A stretch of 64,000 nt of DNA, taken from NCBI RefSeq assembly GCF_009646335.1, contig NZ_WJBU01000011.1, positions 124,001-188,000 of the forward strand. Reading direction: 5' to 3'. The notes beneath the pieces were generated by a model, which saw only the letters and a program-made list of their open reading frames with translations, was not told the DNA's origin and ran no database searches. Below are positions 1 to 8,977 of the stretch, one piece after another; position 1 is the first letter of the stretch, and the number at the start of each line of letters is the position of its first letter. The DNA comes from Caenimonas koreensis DSM 17982 (GTDB lineage: Bacteria > Pseudomonadota > Gammaproteobacteria > Burkholderiales > Burkholderiaceae_C). Position numbers and translations under genes: made by a program.

Positions 1-1260
1 GTGCACGCGGTACAGGCCCGGGTGCTTGCTTTGCTGGATGAAGTCGGCCGAACAGACGTTGGCCGCGAGCATGGCCTCTTCGATCAGCTTGTGCGCATCG
101 TTGCGCACGCGCGGGACGATGCGCTCGATACGGCCGCTGTCGTCGCAAATGATCTGCGTCTCCGTCGTCTCGAAGTCCACAGCACCACGCGCATTGCGCG
201 CCTTCAGCAGGCCGCGATAAACGTCGTGCAGGTTCTCAAGATAGGGAACGAGCTCCTTGCGCCGGATCGCTTCCGGGCCACGCGTGTTGGCAAGAATTGC
301 CGCCACTTCGGTGTACGTGAACCGGGCGTGGCTCCACATCACCGCCGGATAGAACTGGTAAGCGTGGATCTCGCCGTTCGCGTTGATCAGCATGTCGCAG
401 ACCATGCACAAGCGGTCCTGCTCGGGGTTGAGCGAGCACAGGCCGTTCGAGAGCTTTTCCGGCAGCATTGGAATCACGCGCCGCGGGAAGTACACACTGG
501 TCGCGCGATCGTAGGCATCGATGTCGATGGCGCTACCCGTCTCGACATAACTGCTCACGTCGGCAATCGCGACCAGCAAACGCCAGCCCTTGCCGCGCCC
601 GACCTTCGCCGGTTCGCAGTACACCGCGTCGTCGAAGTCGCGCGCGTCTTCGCCGTCAATCGTCACGAGCGGAAGGTCGGTCAAATCAACGCGATGCTTC
701 TTGTCCTGGGGACGCACTTTGTCCGGCAGCGAGCGCGCCAGGCCGATGCATGCGTCAGAGAACTCGTGAGGCACGCCGTACTTGCGCACCGCGATCTCGA
801 TTTCCATGCCCGGGTCGTCGATCTCGCCGAGCACTTCTTTCACGCGCCCGACGGGCTGCCCGAAGAGACTCGGTGGCTCGGTCAGTTCAACGACAACGAC
901 TTGCCCTGCTTTCGCCAGCGCTGTCGCGCCCTTGGGTATGAGCACGTCTTGACCGTAGCGCTTGTCTTCCGGTGCGACGAGCCACACGCCGCTCTCATGC
1001 AGCAAGCGGCCGATGATGGGCTGTGGCGGCCGCTCGATGATCTCGACGACGCGCCCTTCTGGCCTGCCCTTGCGGTCATGGCGCACGATGCGCGCCTTGA
1101 CGCGATCCTTGTGCAGCACGGCGCGCATTTCATTGGGCGGCAGGTAAATGTCGCTGTCGCCATCGTCGCGAAGCACGTAACCGTGTCCATCACGATGGCC
1201 CTGGATCGTGCCTTCGATTTCATCGAGCAGTCCGTGGCCGATGTGGTCGATATTTTTGAT
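1..1260 (-). CDS. rnr: Ribonuclease R (5' part; C-terminus beyond window)
   Basis: Processive 3'-5' exoribonuclease that degrades structured RNA. The 420 visible codons show a cold-shock/OB segment (GHRDGHGYVLRDDG near residue 21) and then an RNB catalytic domain with the Asp-rich stretch DGEDARDFDDAVYC, YVETGSAID, and later FTYTEVAAIL. The gene continues past the left edge, so the C-terminal S1 part is not seen. The start is odd. No ATG occurs in frame before nt 1128. An AUC codon (1260-1258) sits 6 nt after AAGGA (1271-1267) and begins the natural-looking protein. The frame stays open upstream through the antisense of tRNA-Leu, where GTG (1368) is formally possible, and a GTG at 1176 is internal. 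No N-terminal helix-turn-helix region is present, unlike E. coli RNase R. The function is secure; the start is not. Confidence 0.88.
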   Translation of the reverse strand, partial: MKNIDHIGHGLLDEIEGTIQGHRDGHGYVLRDDGDSDIYLPPNEMRAVLHKDRVKARIVRHDRKGRPEGRVVEIIERPPQPIIGRLLHESGVWLVAPEDKRYGQDVLIPKGATALAKAGQVVVVELTEPPSLFGQPVGRVKEVLGEIDDPGMEIEIAVRKYGVPHEFSDACIGLARSLPDKVRPQDKKHRVDLTDLPLVTIDGEDARDFDDAVYCEPAKVGRGKGWRLLVAIADVSSYVETGSAIDIDAYDRATSVYFPRRVIPMLPEKLSNGLCSLNPEQDRLCMVCDMLINANGEIHAYQFYPAVMWSHARFTYTEVAAILANTRGPEAIRRKELVPYLENLHDVYRGLLKARNARGAVDFETTETQIICDDSGRIERIVPRVRNDAHKLIEEAMLAANVCSADFIQQSKHPGLYRVH

Positions 1261-1285
1261 ATAGAATCCTTTTCTTTCCTGAGAT

Positions 1286-1370
<85 letters not shown>

Positions 1371-1379
1371 ACAGATGAT

Positions 1380-1403
1380 AAGGCCGGCTTTGCCGGCCTT
1401 TTT
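1380..1403 (+). terminator. Rho-independent terminator of tRNA-Leu
   Basis: A GGCCGGC/GCCGGCC stem with a TTT loop is followed by a T run, just after the tRNA. A second, weaker CGGC/GCCG hairpin with a longer T tract follows at about 1415-1439. Confidence 0.8.
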
Positions 1404-1443
1404 GTTGGTTGGTTCGGCTTTGCCGGGCTTTTTTTTTCTGACA

Positions 1444-2826
1444 TCAAACCGGCACACCCACCAGGTCGTGCCCGTCTGTCCCCACAATGCGAGCCCGCGT
1501 GAATTCACCCACGCGCAGCTGCTTGCTGATTTTTTCCGGCGGCAGCAGCTTCACCGTTCCATCGATCTCCGGCGCATCCGCATAGGAGCGGCCCACGCCT
1601 CCCTTGCGGCCCAGCGCCGGCGCTGAATCCACCAGCACCTGCATCGTGGCGCCCACACGCTCACGCAATTTCTCAGCCGACACTTCCTCAGCCACCTTCA
1701 TGAAGCGTGCGCGGCGCTCTTCGCGTACTTCCTGAGGGAGCATTCCTGGAATTTCGTTGGCCACCGCGCCGGTCACCGGGCTGTAGGCAAAACACCCTGC
1801 GCGATCAATGCGTGCTTCGCGCATGAAATCGAGCAGGTGCGTGAACTCCTCTTCCGTCTCACCCGGAAAGCCAGCGATGAACGTGCTGCGGATCACCAGC
1901 TCCGGGCACATGGCACGCCAGCGCTCGATGCGCTCCAGATTCTTCTCGCCGCTGGCCGGCCGCTTCATGCGGCGCAGCACATCGGGGTGGCTGTGCTGGA
2001 AGGGCACGTCGAGATACGGCAGCACCATGCCCGTGGCCATCAACGGAATCACTTCATCGACTGACGGGTACGGATACACGTAGTGCAGCCGCACCCACGC
2101 GCCATACGGCTGCGCCAACTCGCCCAAGGTCTGGACGAGCTCCAGCATGCGGGTGCGAACCGGTCGGCCGTCGAAAAAGCCGGTGCGGTACTTCACGTCG
2201 ACGCCGTACGCAGAAGTGTCCTGGCTGATCACCAGCAGCTCTTTCACGCCGCCTTCGAACAGCGCCTTCGCTTCCTTCAACACATCGCCAATGGGCCGGC
2301 TGACAAGATCGCCGCGCATCGACGGGATGATGCAGAACGTGCAGCGGTGGTTGCAGCCTTCGCTGATCTTGAGATAGGCGTAGTGCTTGGGCGTGAGCTT
2401 GATGCCGAATGCCGGCACCAGGTCAGTGAATGGATCGTGCGGCTTGGGCAGGTTCAAATGAACGGCGTCCATCACTTCCTGTGTGGCGTGGGGGCCAGTG
2501 ACCGCCAGCACGGACGGGTGCATCTGCTTGACGAGGTTGCCGCCGCCCTCGCCAGCCTTCGCGCCGAGACAGCCCGTCACGATTACCTTGCCGTTTTCAG
2601 CCAGCGCCTCACCGATCGTGTCGAGGCTTTCGCGAACCGCGTCGTCAATGAAGCCGCACGTGTTCACGATGACGATGTCCGCGCCTTCGAATGTCTTGGA
2701 GGTCTGGTAACCCTCGGCGCTCAGCTGCGTGAGGATCAGCTCGGAATCGGTCAGCGCCTTCGGGCATCCGAGGCTGACGAAACCGACTTTGGGGATTTTG
2801 ACTTCAGGTAGGGCGACTTCACTCAT
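1444..2826 (-). CDS. rimO: Ribosomal protein S12 methylthiotransferase RimO
   Basis: Radical-SAM enzyme that adds a methylthio group to an Asp side chain of ribosomal protein S12, using two [4Fe-4S] clusters. The 460-aa protein has the N-terminal MTTase domain ([25 protein letters not shown] give the three cluster-binding Cys), the radical-SAM motif CNHRCTFC near residue 155, and a C-terminal TRAM domain. The length is normal for RimO. The ATG at 2826 ([10 protein letters not shown]) was chosen because the preceding in-frame codons look non-native, although no strong ribosome site is seen. It lies downstream of phaR on the same strand with a 78-nt gap. Confidence 0.95.
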   Translation of the reverse strand: MSEVALPEVKIPKVGFVSLGCPKALTDSELILTQLSAEGYQTSKTFEGADIVIVNTCGFIDDAVRESLDTIGEALAENGKVIVTGCLGAKAGEGGGNLVKQMHPSVLAVTGPHATQEVMDAVHLNLPKPHDPFTDLVPAFGIKLTPKHYAYLKISEGCNHRCTFCIIPSMRGDLVSRPIGDVLKEAKALFEGGVKELLVISQDTSAYGVDVKYRTGFFDGRPVRTRMLELVQTLGELAQPYGAWVRLHYVYPYPSVDEVIPLMATGMVLPYLDVPFQHSHPDVLRRMKRPASGEKNLERIERWRAMCPELVIRSTFIAGFPGETEEEFTHLLDFMREARIDRAGCFAYSPVTGAVANEIPGMLPQEVREERRARFMKVAEEVSAEKLRERVGATMQVLVDSAPALGRKGGVGRSYADAPEIDGTVKLLPPEKISKQLRVGEFTRARIVGTDGHDLVGVPV

Positions 2827-2904
2827 GGGCCCTATTGTCCCAGAGGCACGACGCAAGCGTGCGCGCGCGTTGCGGCAGTGGTCGCAAACGCCTCAACGTT
2901 TGAG

Positions 2905-3435
2905 TTAGCGCTTGAGAAAGGCGCCCAGCATCTGCTCGGTCTGCTTGGCCATCTGTTCCTGCATCTTGTCGAACATGGTCTTGGACTGCTCGACGTAATT
3001 GCCCATCATCCCCTGCATCAGCGGGTTCTGCATGTTCATGAACTGCGACCACATCTCGGGCGTAAGCGTCTTGGACTGCTCGGTGAGCTTGGCCTGGATA
3101 TCGGTGAACGCCTGCACGTTCTTTTCCAGGTAGCTGCCCATGAAGCCCTGGGACGCATGACCATAGAAGCGGATCAGGTTCGCCAGCGCAGCCTCGCTGA
3201 ACATCGGCGTGCCGCCCGCCTCAGCCTCCAGAATGATCTGCAGCAGGATGCTGCGTGTGAGGTCTTCATTCGTCTTCGCATCGCGAACGACGAACGGCTC
3301 GCTGTCCATCACCAGCTGCCGCACTTCGGCCAGCGTGATGTACGTTGAGGTGTCGGTGTCGTAGAGCCGGCGGTTGGGGTACTTCTTGATGACGCGCTGC
3401 GTGGGCTTGCCACCAGCGGATTTCTTGCTTTGCAC
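2905..3435 (-). CDS. phaR: Polyhydroxyalkanoate synthesis repressor PhaR
   Basis: DNA- and granule-sensing repressor of PHA granule genes such as phaP. The 176-aa protein has the family N-terminus (RVIKKYPNRRLYDTDTSTYITL, a PHB/PHA accumulation regulator DNA-binding domain) and then a Met/Gln-rich amphipathic C-terminal half expected to bind granules. The start is GTG at 3435, 9 nt or so after GAGGAG. A palindrome at 3472-3493 upstream is a plausible self-operator. A hydroxybutyrate dehydrogenase gene lies 4 kb away, in line with PHB metabolism. Confidence 0.95.
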   Translation of the reverse strand: MQSKKSAGGKPTQRVIKKYPNRRLYDTDTSTYITLAEVRQLVMDSEPFVVRDAKTNEDLTRSILLQIILEAEAGGTPMFSEAALANLIRFYGHASQGFMGSYLEKNVQAFTDIQAKLTEQSKTLTPEMWSQFMNMQNPLMQGMMGNYVEQSKTMFDKMQEQMAKQTEQMLGAFLKR

Positions 3436-3471
3436 GTGCCTGGCTCCTCGGGCGCCCGCTCATGGCGAACG

Positions 3472-3493
3472 CTGTTGTATTGCAGTGCAACAG
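3472..3493. promoter_or_regulatory. Candidate PhaR autoregulatory operator
   Basis: Nested palindrome: outer arms CTGTTG/CAACAG with N10 between, and inner TTGCAGTGCAA (TTGC-N3-GCAA). It lies 37-58 nt upstream of the phaR start codon. PhaR proteins are known to bind TGC/GCA-type inverted sites and to repress their own genes; assigning this site to PhaR is inference. Confidence 0.45.
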
Positions 3494-3561
3494 ATTCTAG
3501 GGAGGGGGCATGGCAGGCAGGCCAAGGTTTTCCCTGAGGGATACAAGAGCCGCGCATGGGG

Positions 3562-3597
3562 CAAAAAAGAAAAACCCGCTCCCTTTCGGGAACGGGT
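3562..3597 (-). terminator. Terminator downstream of tRNA-Val
   Basis: On the minus strand, a 10-bp stem (ACCCGTTCCC / GGGAGCGGGT with one mismatch) with a GAAA loop is followed by TTTTTCTTTTTT. It ends the tRNA-Val transcript before phaR. Confidence 0.85.
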
Positions 3598-3617
3598 CTT
3601 TGCAGAAGCAAAAAATC

Positions 3618-3692
3618 TGGTGGGCCGTGGAGAGATCGAATCTCCGACATCCTCCACGTCAAAGAGGCGCTCTACCGCTGAGCTAACGGCCC
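3618..3692 (-). tRNA. tRNA-Val(GAC)
   Basis: 75-nt cloverleaf with encoded CCA. The acceptor is GGGCCGT/ACGGCCC, and the anticodon stem CCTCT/GGAGG encloses loop TTGACGT with anticodon GAC. The D-arm (TAGCTCAGCGGTAGAGC) and T-arm (GGAGATTCGATCTCTCC) are canonical. Confidence 0.97.
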
Positions 3693-3759
3693 GTATCTGT
3701 CATGTGTGAAGCCAACGCTACACAGCAGGCGCGAAGTATATCAAACTCGTCACGGCGAA

Positions 3760-4143
3760 TCAGAGCGGGCCCCATGGCTTTTTCTTGCGCTGGCTGTGCG
3801 GCAAGCTGTCACGCACGGCCTTCGCCTCCCCGCGGGCTTGCCACAACGCAGCGAGCTCCTGCGGCGTCGCGTCGATCCAGACCAGGTATTTTGTTTTGCG
3901 CGCGGCCCCCACCTGCATGACGACGGTCCAGCAAAAGCACGCGACGTTCAGGCCCGGCTCCATCACTTCGGCGTTGCTGGACACGGTGATCTTTGCGCCC
4001 GCCCTGACCCGACGCGCGAGCGTATCGCCCGAGCTCACATAAACGGCTGCGTCCGTGCCATCACCCCGCTGCGGCCTGCACTCAACCTTGACCGCCAGTT
4101 CGCAGGCAATGAGCAGAAGGTCGGTGGATGAGGGTTGGTCCAT
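3760..4143 (-). CDS. Conserved-looking hypothetical protein
   Basis: A 127-aa protein not recognised. It is predicted cytoplasmic: no signal peptide and no membrane helix. Residues 8-18 are hydrophobic (LLLIACELAVK); the middle has YVSSGDTLARRVRAGAKITVSSN and a Cys pair in NVACFCW; the C-terminus is basic (SQRKKKPWGPL). It starts at ATG 4143, 17 nt after the relA stop on the same strand, so it is probably cotranscribed with relA. The frame is open further upstream inside relA, but that extension is only relA read out of frame. It could be a small accessory protein; nothing in the sequence states its role. Confidence 0.6.
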   Translation of the reverse strand: MDQPSSTDLLLIACELAVKVECRPQRGDGTDAAVYVSSGDTLARRVRAGAKITVSSNAEVMEPGLNVACFCWTVVMQVGAARKTKYLVWIDATPQELAALWQARGEAKAVRDSLPHSQRKKKPWGPL

Positions 4144-4160
4144 CGCTGGCAACAAAGGCG

Positions 4161-6362
4161 TTACCTGCGCTTGGCCCAGCGAACACCGTTCACCTCGCCC
4201 ACCAGGCCCAGCACCTTGTTCAGGCGCTGCGAATCGGCGATCTCCACCGTGAACGTCATCCACGCCGTGCCTTTGACAGACTGCGTCTGCACACCAATCA
4301 CGTTCATCTTCTCTTTGGCGAAGACCTCGGAGATATCGCGCAGCAACCCCTGCCTGTCCGAGGCCTCGATGCCGACGTCGACCGGATAGACAGAGCCGCC
4401 CTCGCCCTTGGGAACGCCCCACTCCACGTCGATCACGCGCTCGGGCGAGCGCGATGCCAGCTCGCGGAAATTGCTGCAGTCCTCGCGGTGGATGCTCACG
4501 CCCTTGCCGCGTGTGACGAAACCGCGAATGCTGTCAGGCGGCGCAGGCTTGCAGCACTTGGCCAGCTGCGTCATCAGCGAATCGATGCCCACCACCAGCA
4601 CACCGCCCTTGGGCGATCGCTCGACGCTGCGCGCTTTTTTCAGCAGCACGATCTCGTCGGGGTCGGGCAAGGGCTCCGGCGGCTTGAGCAGCGTCTCGAT
4701 ATTGCGCAGCGAAAACTCGTCCTTGCCAACGGCAAAGAACAAGTCCTCCGCCGACTTGAACCCGAGTTGCGAAGCCAGGTCTTCCAGCTTGAACGCCGTC
4801 TTGCCTTCGCGCTGCAGCAGCTTTTCGACCGACTCGCGCCCGCGCGCAATCGTCTCGTGTCGCACTTGCTCGTTGAACCACGCCCGCACCTTGGCGCGGC
4901 CGCGATGGCTCACCAGGAAATTCAGCTCGGCATTGAGCCAGTCGCGCGATGGCCCGCCTTCCTTCGCCGAGATGACCTCCACGGTCTGGCCGTTTTGAAG
5001 CGGCGTGTTGAGCGGCACCATGGCCCCATCCACCCGCGCGCCACGGCAGCGATGGCCCAGGCTTGTATGCACGGTGTACGCAAAGTCCACCGGCGTCGCG
5101 CCACGCGGCAGCTCGACGACGGCCGCATCAGGCGTGAGCACATAAATGCGGTCGTCGAAGAGACCGTCTCCCGAGCCGACCAGGTCGCGCTCCCATGCCA
5201 GCAGTTGGCGCAGCACGGCGATCTTCGCGTCGTACTCGCCGCTGGCCGTCACACCCGAATAGCCCTTCGTGCCTGCTTCCTTGTAGGCCCAGTGCGCAGC
5301 GACGCCATGCTCGGCGTGGTCGTGCATGGCCTGCGTGCGAATCTGGATTTCGATCGGACGGCCTTCCTTGTCACGCACGATGGTGTGCAGCGACTGGTAG
5401 CCATTGGGCTTGGGCTTGGCGATGTAGTCGTCGAACTCCTCGACGAGTGGCGTGAACTTCTCGTGCACCCACGACAGCGCGGCATAGCAGTCGTCCACCG
5501 ACGGCACGATCACCCGCAGCGCACGAATGTCGAACACCTGGTCAAAGTCGAGCGACTTGCCACGCATTTTCTTGACGATGCTGTAGATGTGCTTGGGCCT
5601 GCCGTACACACTGGCCTTGATTCCCTGCGCGAGCAGTTCCGCTTCGAGACGCGAGCGCAATTGCTCGACGTAAGTTTCACGCTCCGTGCGCTTCTGGTCG
5701 AGTTGCCCCGCCACCGCGCGGTAGGTGTCCGGGTCGAGAAAGCGGAACGCAAGGTCTTCCATTTCCCACTTCACCTGCCAGATGCCCAGGCGGTTGGCCA
5801 GCGGCGCAAACACGTGAAGCACTTCATTGCACACACTGGGTGGTGCCGGGTTCTTCGTGGCGGCGTGCCAGCGCAGAGTCTGCAGGCGCGATGCGAGGCG
5901 CAGCATCACCACGCGTAGGTCGCGCGAGAAAGCCAGCAGCATCTTTCGCACCGCCTCGGTCTGCGCCTTCGCATCGTCAATGGGCTGCGCATCGCTCGCG
6001 TCGCGCGCCTGGCGCTGGATACGCACCAGCTTGTTCGTCTCCATGGCCAGTGCGGCGTAGTTCTCGCCGAACGCCTTGGCAATGATCTCCTGCGGCTTGT
6101 TCAGGTGCGACGTGGCATACACCAGGTAACTTGCCGCCTGCATGGCCTGCGAGCCACCCATTGACTTGAGGATCGCCGCGACGGCATCAGCATGCGCAAG
6201 TGTGTTCTCGCCGGTGTCGAGCGTCTCGCCTGCGATCAGCGGCTCTGCAAACGCACGCGCGCGGGCCAGTGCATTCGCCTGCTGCGGCATCGCCTGCTCG
6301 GTCGCGGCGATCAGCTCGGGAACGGCCGCGCTCTCAGCCTGCTCCGGACTCAGGCTTTTCAT
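4161..6362 (-). CDS. relA: (p)ppGpp synthetase RelA
   Basis: Ribosome-associated GTP pyrophosphokinase of the stringent response, 733 aa. The N-terminal HD hydrolase domain is degenerate: HADAVAAIL and YATSHL stand where an active enzyme carries the HD and ED metal ligands. The synthetase domain is intact (VYGRPKHIYSIVKKM near residue 252, EFDDYIAKPKPNGYQSLHT near 315, EIQIRT, HGVAAHW). The EFDD form is the EXDD signature of synthesis-only RelA rather than the RXKD of SpoT. TGS (about 405-465) and C-terminal ACT (about 660-733) domains follow. The start overlaps the end of the upstream hydrolase gene by 29 nt, suggesting coupled translation. Confidence 0.95.
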   Translation of the reverse strand: MKSLSPEQAESAAVPELIAATEQAMPQQANALARARAFAEPLIAGETLDTGENTLAHADAVAAILKSMGGSQAMQAASYLVYATSHLNKPQEIIAKAFGENYAALAMETNKLVRIQRQARDASDAQPIDDAKAQTEAVRKMLLAFSRDLRVVMLRLASRLQTLRWHAATKNPAPPSVCNEVLHVFAPLANRLGIWQVKWEMEDLAFRFLDPDTYRAVAGQLDQKRTERETYVEQLRSRLEAELLAQGIKASVYGRPKHIYSIVKKMRGKSLDFDQVFDIRALRVIVPSVDDCYAALSWVHEKFTPLVEEFDDYIAKPKPNGYQSLHTIVRDKEGRPIEIQIRTQAMHDHAEHGVAAHWAYKEAGTKGYSGVTASGEYDAKIAVLRQLLAWERDLVGSGDGLFDDRIYVLTPDAAVVELPRGATPVDFAYTVHTSLGHRCRGARVDGAMVPLNTPLQNGQTVEVISAKEGGPSRDWLNAELNFLVSHRGRAKVRAWFNEQVRHETIARGRESVEKLLQREGKTAFKLEDLASQLGFKSAEDLFFAVGKDEFSLRNIETLLKPPEPLPDPDEIVLLKKARSVERSPKGGVLVVGIDSLMTQLAKCCKPAPPDSIRGFVTRGKGVSIHREDCSNFRELASRSPERVIDVEWGVPKGEGGSVYPVDVGIEASDRQGLLRDISEVFAKEKMNVIGVQTQSVKGTAWMTFTVEIADSQRLNKVLGLVGEVNGVRWAKRR

Positions 6363-7269
6363 CGGAATCTTTCAGCAGGAACGACGTGACCACGTCCACC
6401 TGGTCTTGTGCAATCAGCGTTGGCGCATGGCCGACGCCGGGGAATTCAACGAGCTGCGCCTTCGGCCCGCGCTGTGTCATGGCCATCGCCGTGTCGCGAT
6501 GCAGCAGGTCTGACTGCGCACCCCGCAGCAGCAGCGTTTGCGCCCGGATGTTGTCGTAGGCCTGCCAGAGGGCAGCCTCACCCTGGGCTGCCGCCTCGGG
6601 CGTGATTGCGCGAAACGGGACGGCGATGTCCGGGTCGTAGTGCAGCGTGACGCCGCCTGCCGGATGCGGCTTGACCATCGGTGCCGACAGTGCCAGCCAC
6701 TGCTGCGGCGTGTGCGGCCCGAACGACGTGGAAATTGCCCACATTGCATCCGCGGCCTGCTGCAGCGTTTCGAACTGGCCCGTATTCCCGAGGTACGTGC
6801 CGATCCGCTGCAAAGCCTGCGACTGCAAGGCGGGCCCCACGTCATTCAAGACCAGCCTGCGCACGGGCGCGGGCAGCGGCAGGTTCGGCGTTCCGCACAC
6901 GCCGACTCCGATCAGGCCGCCCATGCTGGTGCCGAACCAGTCGAGCGTGACGATGGGCGCCTGCTGATGCAGCATGGCGAGCAGCGCCAGCATGTCTGCC
7001 ACGTACTGGGGGATCTGGTAGCCGGATGGGTCCTTGAGCCAGTCGCTCTTGCCGCGCCCGACGACATCGGGGCTGATGACGCGGATCGGGTGCGTCGCGC
7101 GCTCCACCAGCGCCTGCGCAAGCACGTCGAAATCGCGCCCCTGGCGCGACAGGCCGTGCACGCAAATGACCACGTGGGCCGCCTTTGCGTCGCCCCATTC
7201 CCAGAACGCCATTCGATGACCGCCGGAGGCATCCGGGCAGGGTACGTAGTTCAGCTTAGGGTCGGGCAT
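6334..7269 (-). CDS. Alpha/beta-hydrolase fold protein
   Basis: A 311-aa predicted cytoplasmic hydrolase, substrate unknown. It shows the oxyanion motif VHGLSRQG near residue 37, the nucleophile elbow GTSMGG (Ser) near residue 110, an Asp late in the protein (AQSDLL), and the catalytic His in GVGHAP near residue 280. The ATG at 7269 (MPDPKLNYV) is preferred over an upstream in-frame codon that extends into the divergent promoter region. It overlaps relA by 29 nt downstream and is divergent from hbdH. The neighbourhood allows a link to hydroxybutyrate ester or oligomer turnover, but this is only a guess. Confidence 0.85.
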   Translation of the reverse strand: MPDPKLNYVPCPDASGGHRMAFWEWGDAKAAHVVICVHGLSRQGRDFDVLAQALVERATHPIRVISPDVVGRGKSDWLKDPSGYQIPQYVADMLALLAMLHQQAPIVTLDWFGTSMGGLIGVGVCGTPNLPLPAPVRRLVLNDVGPALQSQALQRIGTYLGNTGQFETLQQAADAMWAISTSFGPHTPQQWLALSAPMVKPHPAGGVTLHYDPDIAVPFRAITPEAAAQGEAALWQAYDNIRAQTLLLRGAQSDLLHRDTAMAMTQRGPKAQLVEFPGVGHAPTLIAQDQVDVVTSFLLKDSDEKPESGAG

Positions 7270-7346
7270 TCGCGTGAAAAAACCGCATACTGTGCGGCTC
7301 GTTTGTTGCTCTTGTGTCCCCATCCTAATTGAATACGGAGACCCCC

Positions 7347-8117
7347 ATGTTGAAAGGCAAAACCGCCCTCGTCACCGGCTCGACCAGCGGCATCGGCCTG
7401 GGCATTGCAAATGCGCTCGCAGCGCAAGGCGCGAACATTGTCCTGAACGGCTTTGGCGATGTCGAAGGCCCGAAGGCCGGGATCGCAGCGCACGGCGTGA
7501 AGGTGGCCTATCACGGCGCCGACATGAGCAAGCCGGCCGAGATCGAAGCCATGATGAAGTTCGCCGCCGCCGAGTTCGGCCGCGTCGATATCCTGGTGAA
7601 CAACGCCGGCATCCAGCACGTAGCGACCATCGAAGAATTCCCGCCCGAGAAGTGGGACGCCATCATCGCGATCAATCTGTCCAGCGCCTTCCACGCAAGC
7701 CGGCTGGCGCTGCCCGCCATGCAGAAGGCGAACTGGGGCCGGATCATCAACCTGGCGTCGGTGCACGGGCTCGTGGCCTCCGCGCAAAAGTCCGCTTACG
7801 TTGCCGCCAAGCACGGCCTGGTTGGCCTGACCAAGGTGACCGCACTCGAGAATGCGACCACTGGCGTCACCTGCAATGCGATTTGCCCCGGCTGGGTGCT
7901 GACGCCGCTGGTGCAAAAACAGGTCGATGCGAGAGCGGCGGCGGGCGGCATTTCCAACGACGCCGCCATCAAGCAGCTGCTTGGCGAGAAAGAACCCTCG
8001 ATGCAATTCACCACCCCTGAAGAGCTTGGCCAGCTTGCGGTGTTCCTGTGTTCACCTGCGGCGAACAACGTGCGCGGCGTGGCATGGAACATGGACGGCG
8101 GCTGGGCTGCACAGTAG
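7347..8117 (+). CDS. hbdH: 3-hydroxybutyrate dehydrogenase (SDR family)
   Basis: NAD-dependent oxidation of D-3-hydroxybutyrate to acetoacetate, the step that follows PHB depolymerisation. The 256-aa classical short-chain dehydrogenase has TGSTSGIGLGIA (cofactor loop), NNAGIQHV, active-site Ser in LASVHGLVAS, YVAAKHG (Tyr and Lys), and CPGWVLTPLV. The QHV after NNAGI and the 'VAWNMDGGW' C-terminus fit 3-hydroxybutyrate dehydrogenases better than FabG. The start at ATG 7347 has GGAG 6 nt upstream; the TTG at 7329 is too far upstream. Confidence 0.9.
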   Translation: MLKGKTALVTGSTSGIGLGIANALAAQGANIVLNGFGDVEGPKAGIAAHGVKVAYHGADMSKPAEIEAMMKFAAAEFGRVDILVNNAGIQHVATIEEFPPEKWDAIIAINLSSAFHASRLALPAMQKANWGRIINLASVHGLVASAQKSAYVAAKHGLVGLTKVTALENATTGVTCNAICPGWVLTPLVQKQVDARAAAGGISNDAAIKQLLGEKEPSMQFTTPEELGQLAVFLCSPAANNVRGVAWNMDGGWAAQ

Positions 8118-8121
8118 GGCC

Positions 8122-8934
8122 TCAGCCCAGCGCAAGCTCCTGGATGGTTTGCGTCGCAAACCATCCATCGGCCGGTCGGTAGTCGCATCGCTCCACCTTG
8201 CACTTGCGCGGCCTGTCGGCGGCGCCCGGCTGCCAGTGGATCAGGTTCACCGAATTGTGCGTGTCATGCCGGATGCGCGAAGACACAGCAGTGCCCGCCT
8301 GCACGCACCACATGGCGCGCGGCGTTGCCGGGCTGATCTTCGTGAGATCGGCCACGTACGGCAGGTGGATGTGGCCCCCGAGCACCAGGTCCGCGCCCGC
8401 ACTCGACCACGCTTGCAACGCCGCATCTGCGTTGTGCAACCGGTCTGGCTCGTCTTCCTCACGCAGGACGACCGCGGGCTGGTGCGTCACCACGATGCGC
8501 AGCTGACGCGGCCGCGCCGACTTCAGGCGTTCTGCCGATTCGACAATCTGCGCGCCCGACACCTCGCCATCCTTGTGTCGCGAGGCGCGCGTGGTGTTCA
8601 CGCCGATGACCAGGAAATCATCAGTCTCGAGTGAAGAATCCAGCCGCGGGCCGAAGTATTTGAGATAGCCGCGATAGGGCATGGCCAGCCGTGCAGGCAG
8701 GTTGAACAGCGGCACATCATGATTGCCCGGCAACGCGAGCATGCGCGGGATGTCGAACGAGTCGCACATCGCGCGCGCGGCGGCGAACTGCGATGCGCGT
8801 GCGCGCTGCGTCATGTCGCCGCTGTAAACCAGCACGTCGGGCCGGCGCTCGCGCACCAGTGCCTGCAGGGCCGCGACCACCGCGGGGATTTCGGTGCCGA
8901 AGTGGGTATCGGAGATGTGGAGAAGGATGCTCAA
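8122..8934 (-). CDS. Metallophosphoesterase (calcineurin-like)
   Basis: A 270-aa cytoplasmic phosphohydrolase with a binuclear metal site: HISDTHFG (residues 6-13), YSGDMTQR, LPGNHDVPL, VVTHQPAV and GGHIHLPY. The layout resembles CpdA/Icc cyclic nucleotide phosphodiesterases, but the substrate cannot be read from sequence. It is convergent with hbdH, the stop codons being only 4 nt apart, so neither gene has a dedicated terminator. Confidence 0.88.
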   Translation of the reverse strand: MSILLHISDTHFGTEIPAVVAALQALVRERRPDVLVYSGDMTQRARASQFAAARAMCDSFDIPRMLALPGNHDVPLFNLPARLAMPYRGYLKYFGPRLDSSLETDDFLVIGVNTTRASRHKDGEVSGAQIVESAERLKSARPRQLRIVVTHQPAVVLREEDEPDRLHNADAALQAWSSAGADLVLGGHIHLPYVADLTKISPATPRAMWCVQAGTAVSSRIRHDTHNSVNLIHWQPGAADRPRKCKVERCDYRPADGWFATQTIQELALG

Positions 8935-8977
8935 GGCGACGAGCCTAGCCGCGTTGCGCCGCCTGCCTTGTCGGACG

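Noticed and set aside
4128-5918. 596-codon plus-strand frame
   Set aside because: Antisense to relA, whose motifs are all on the minus strand.
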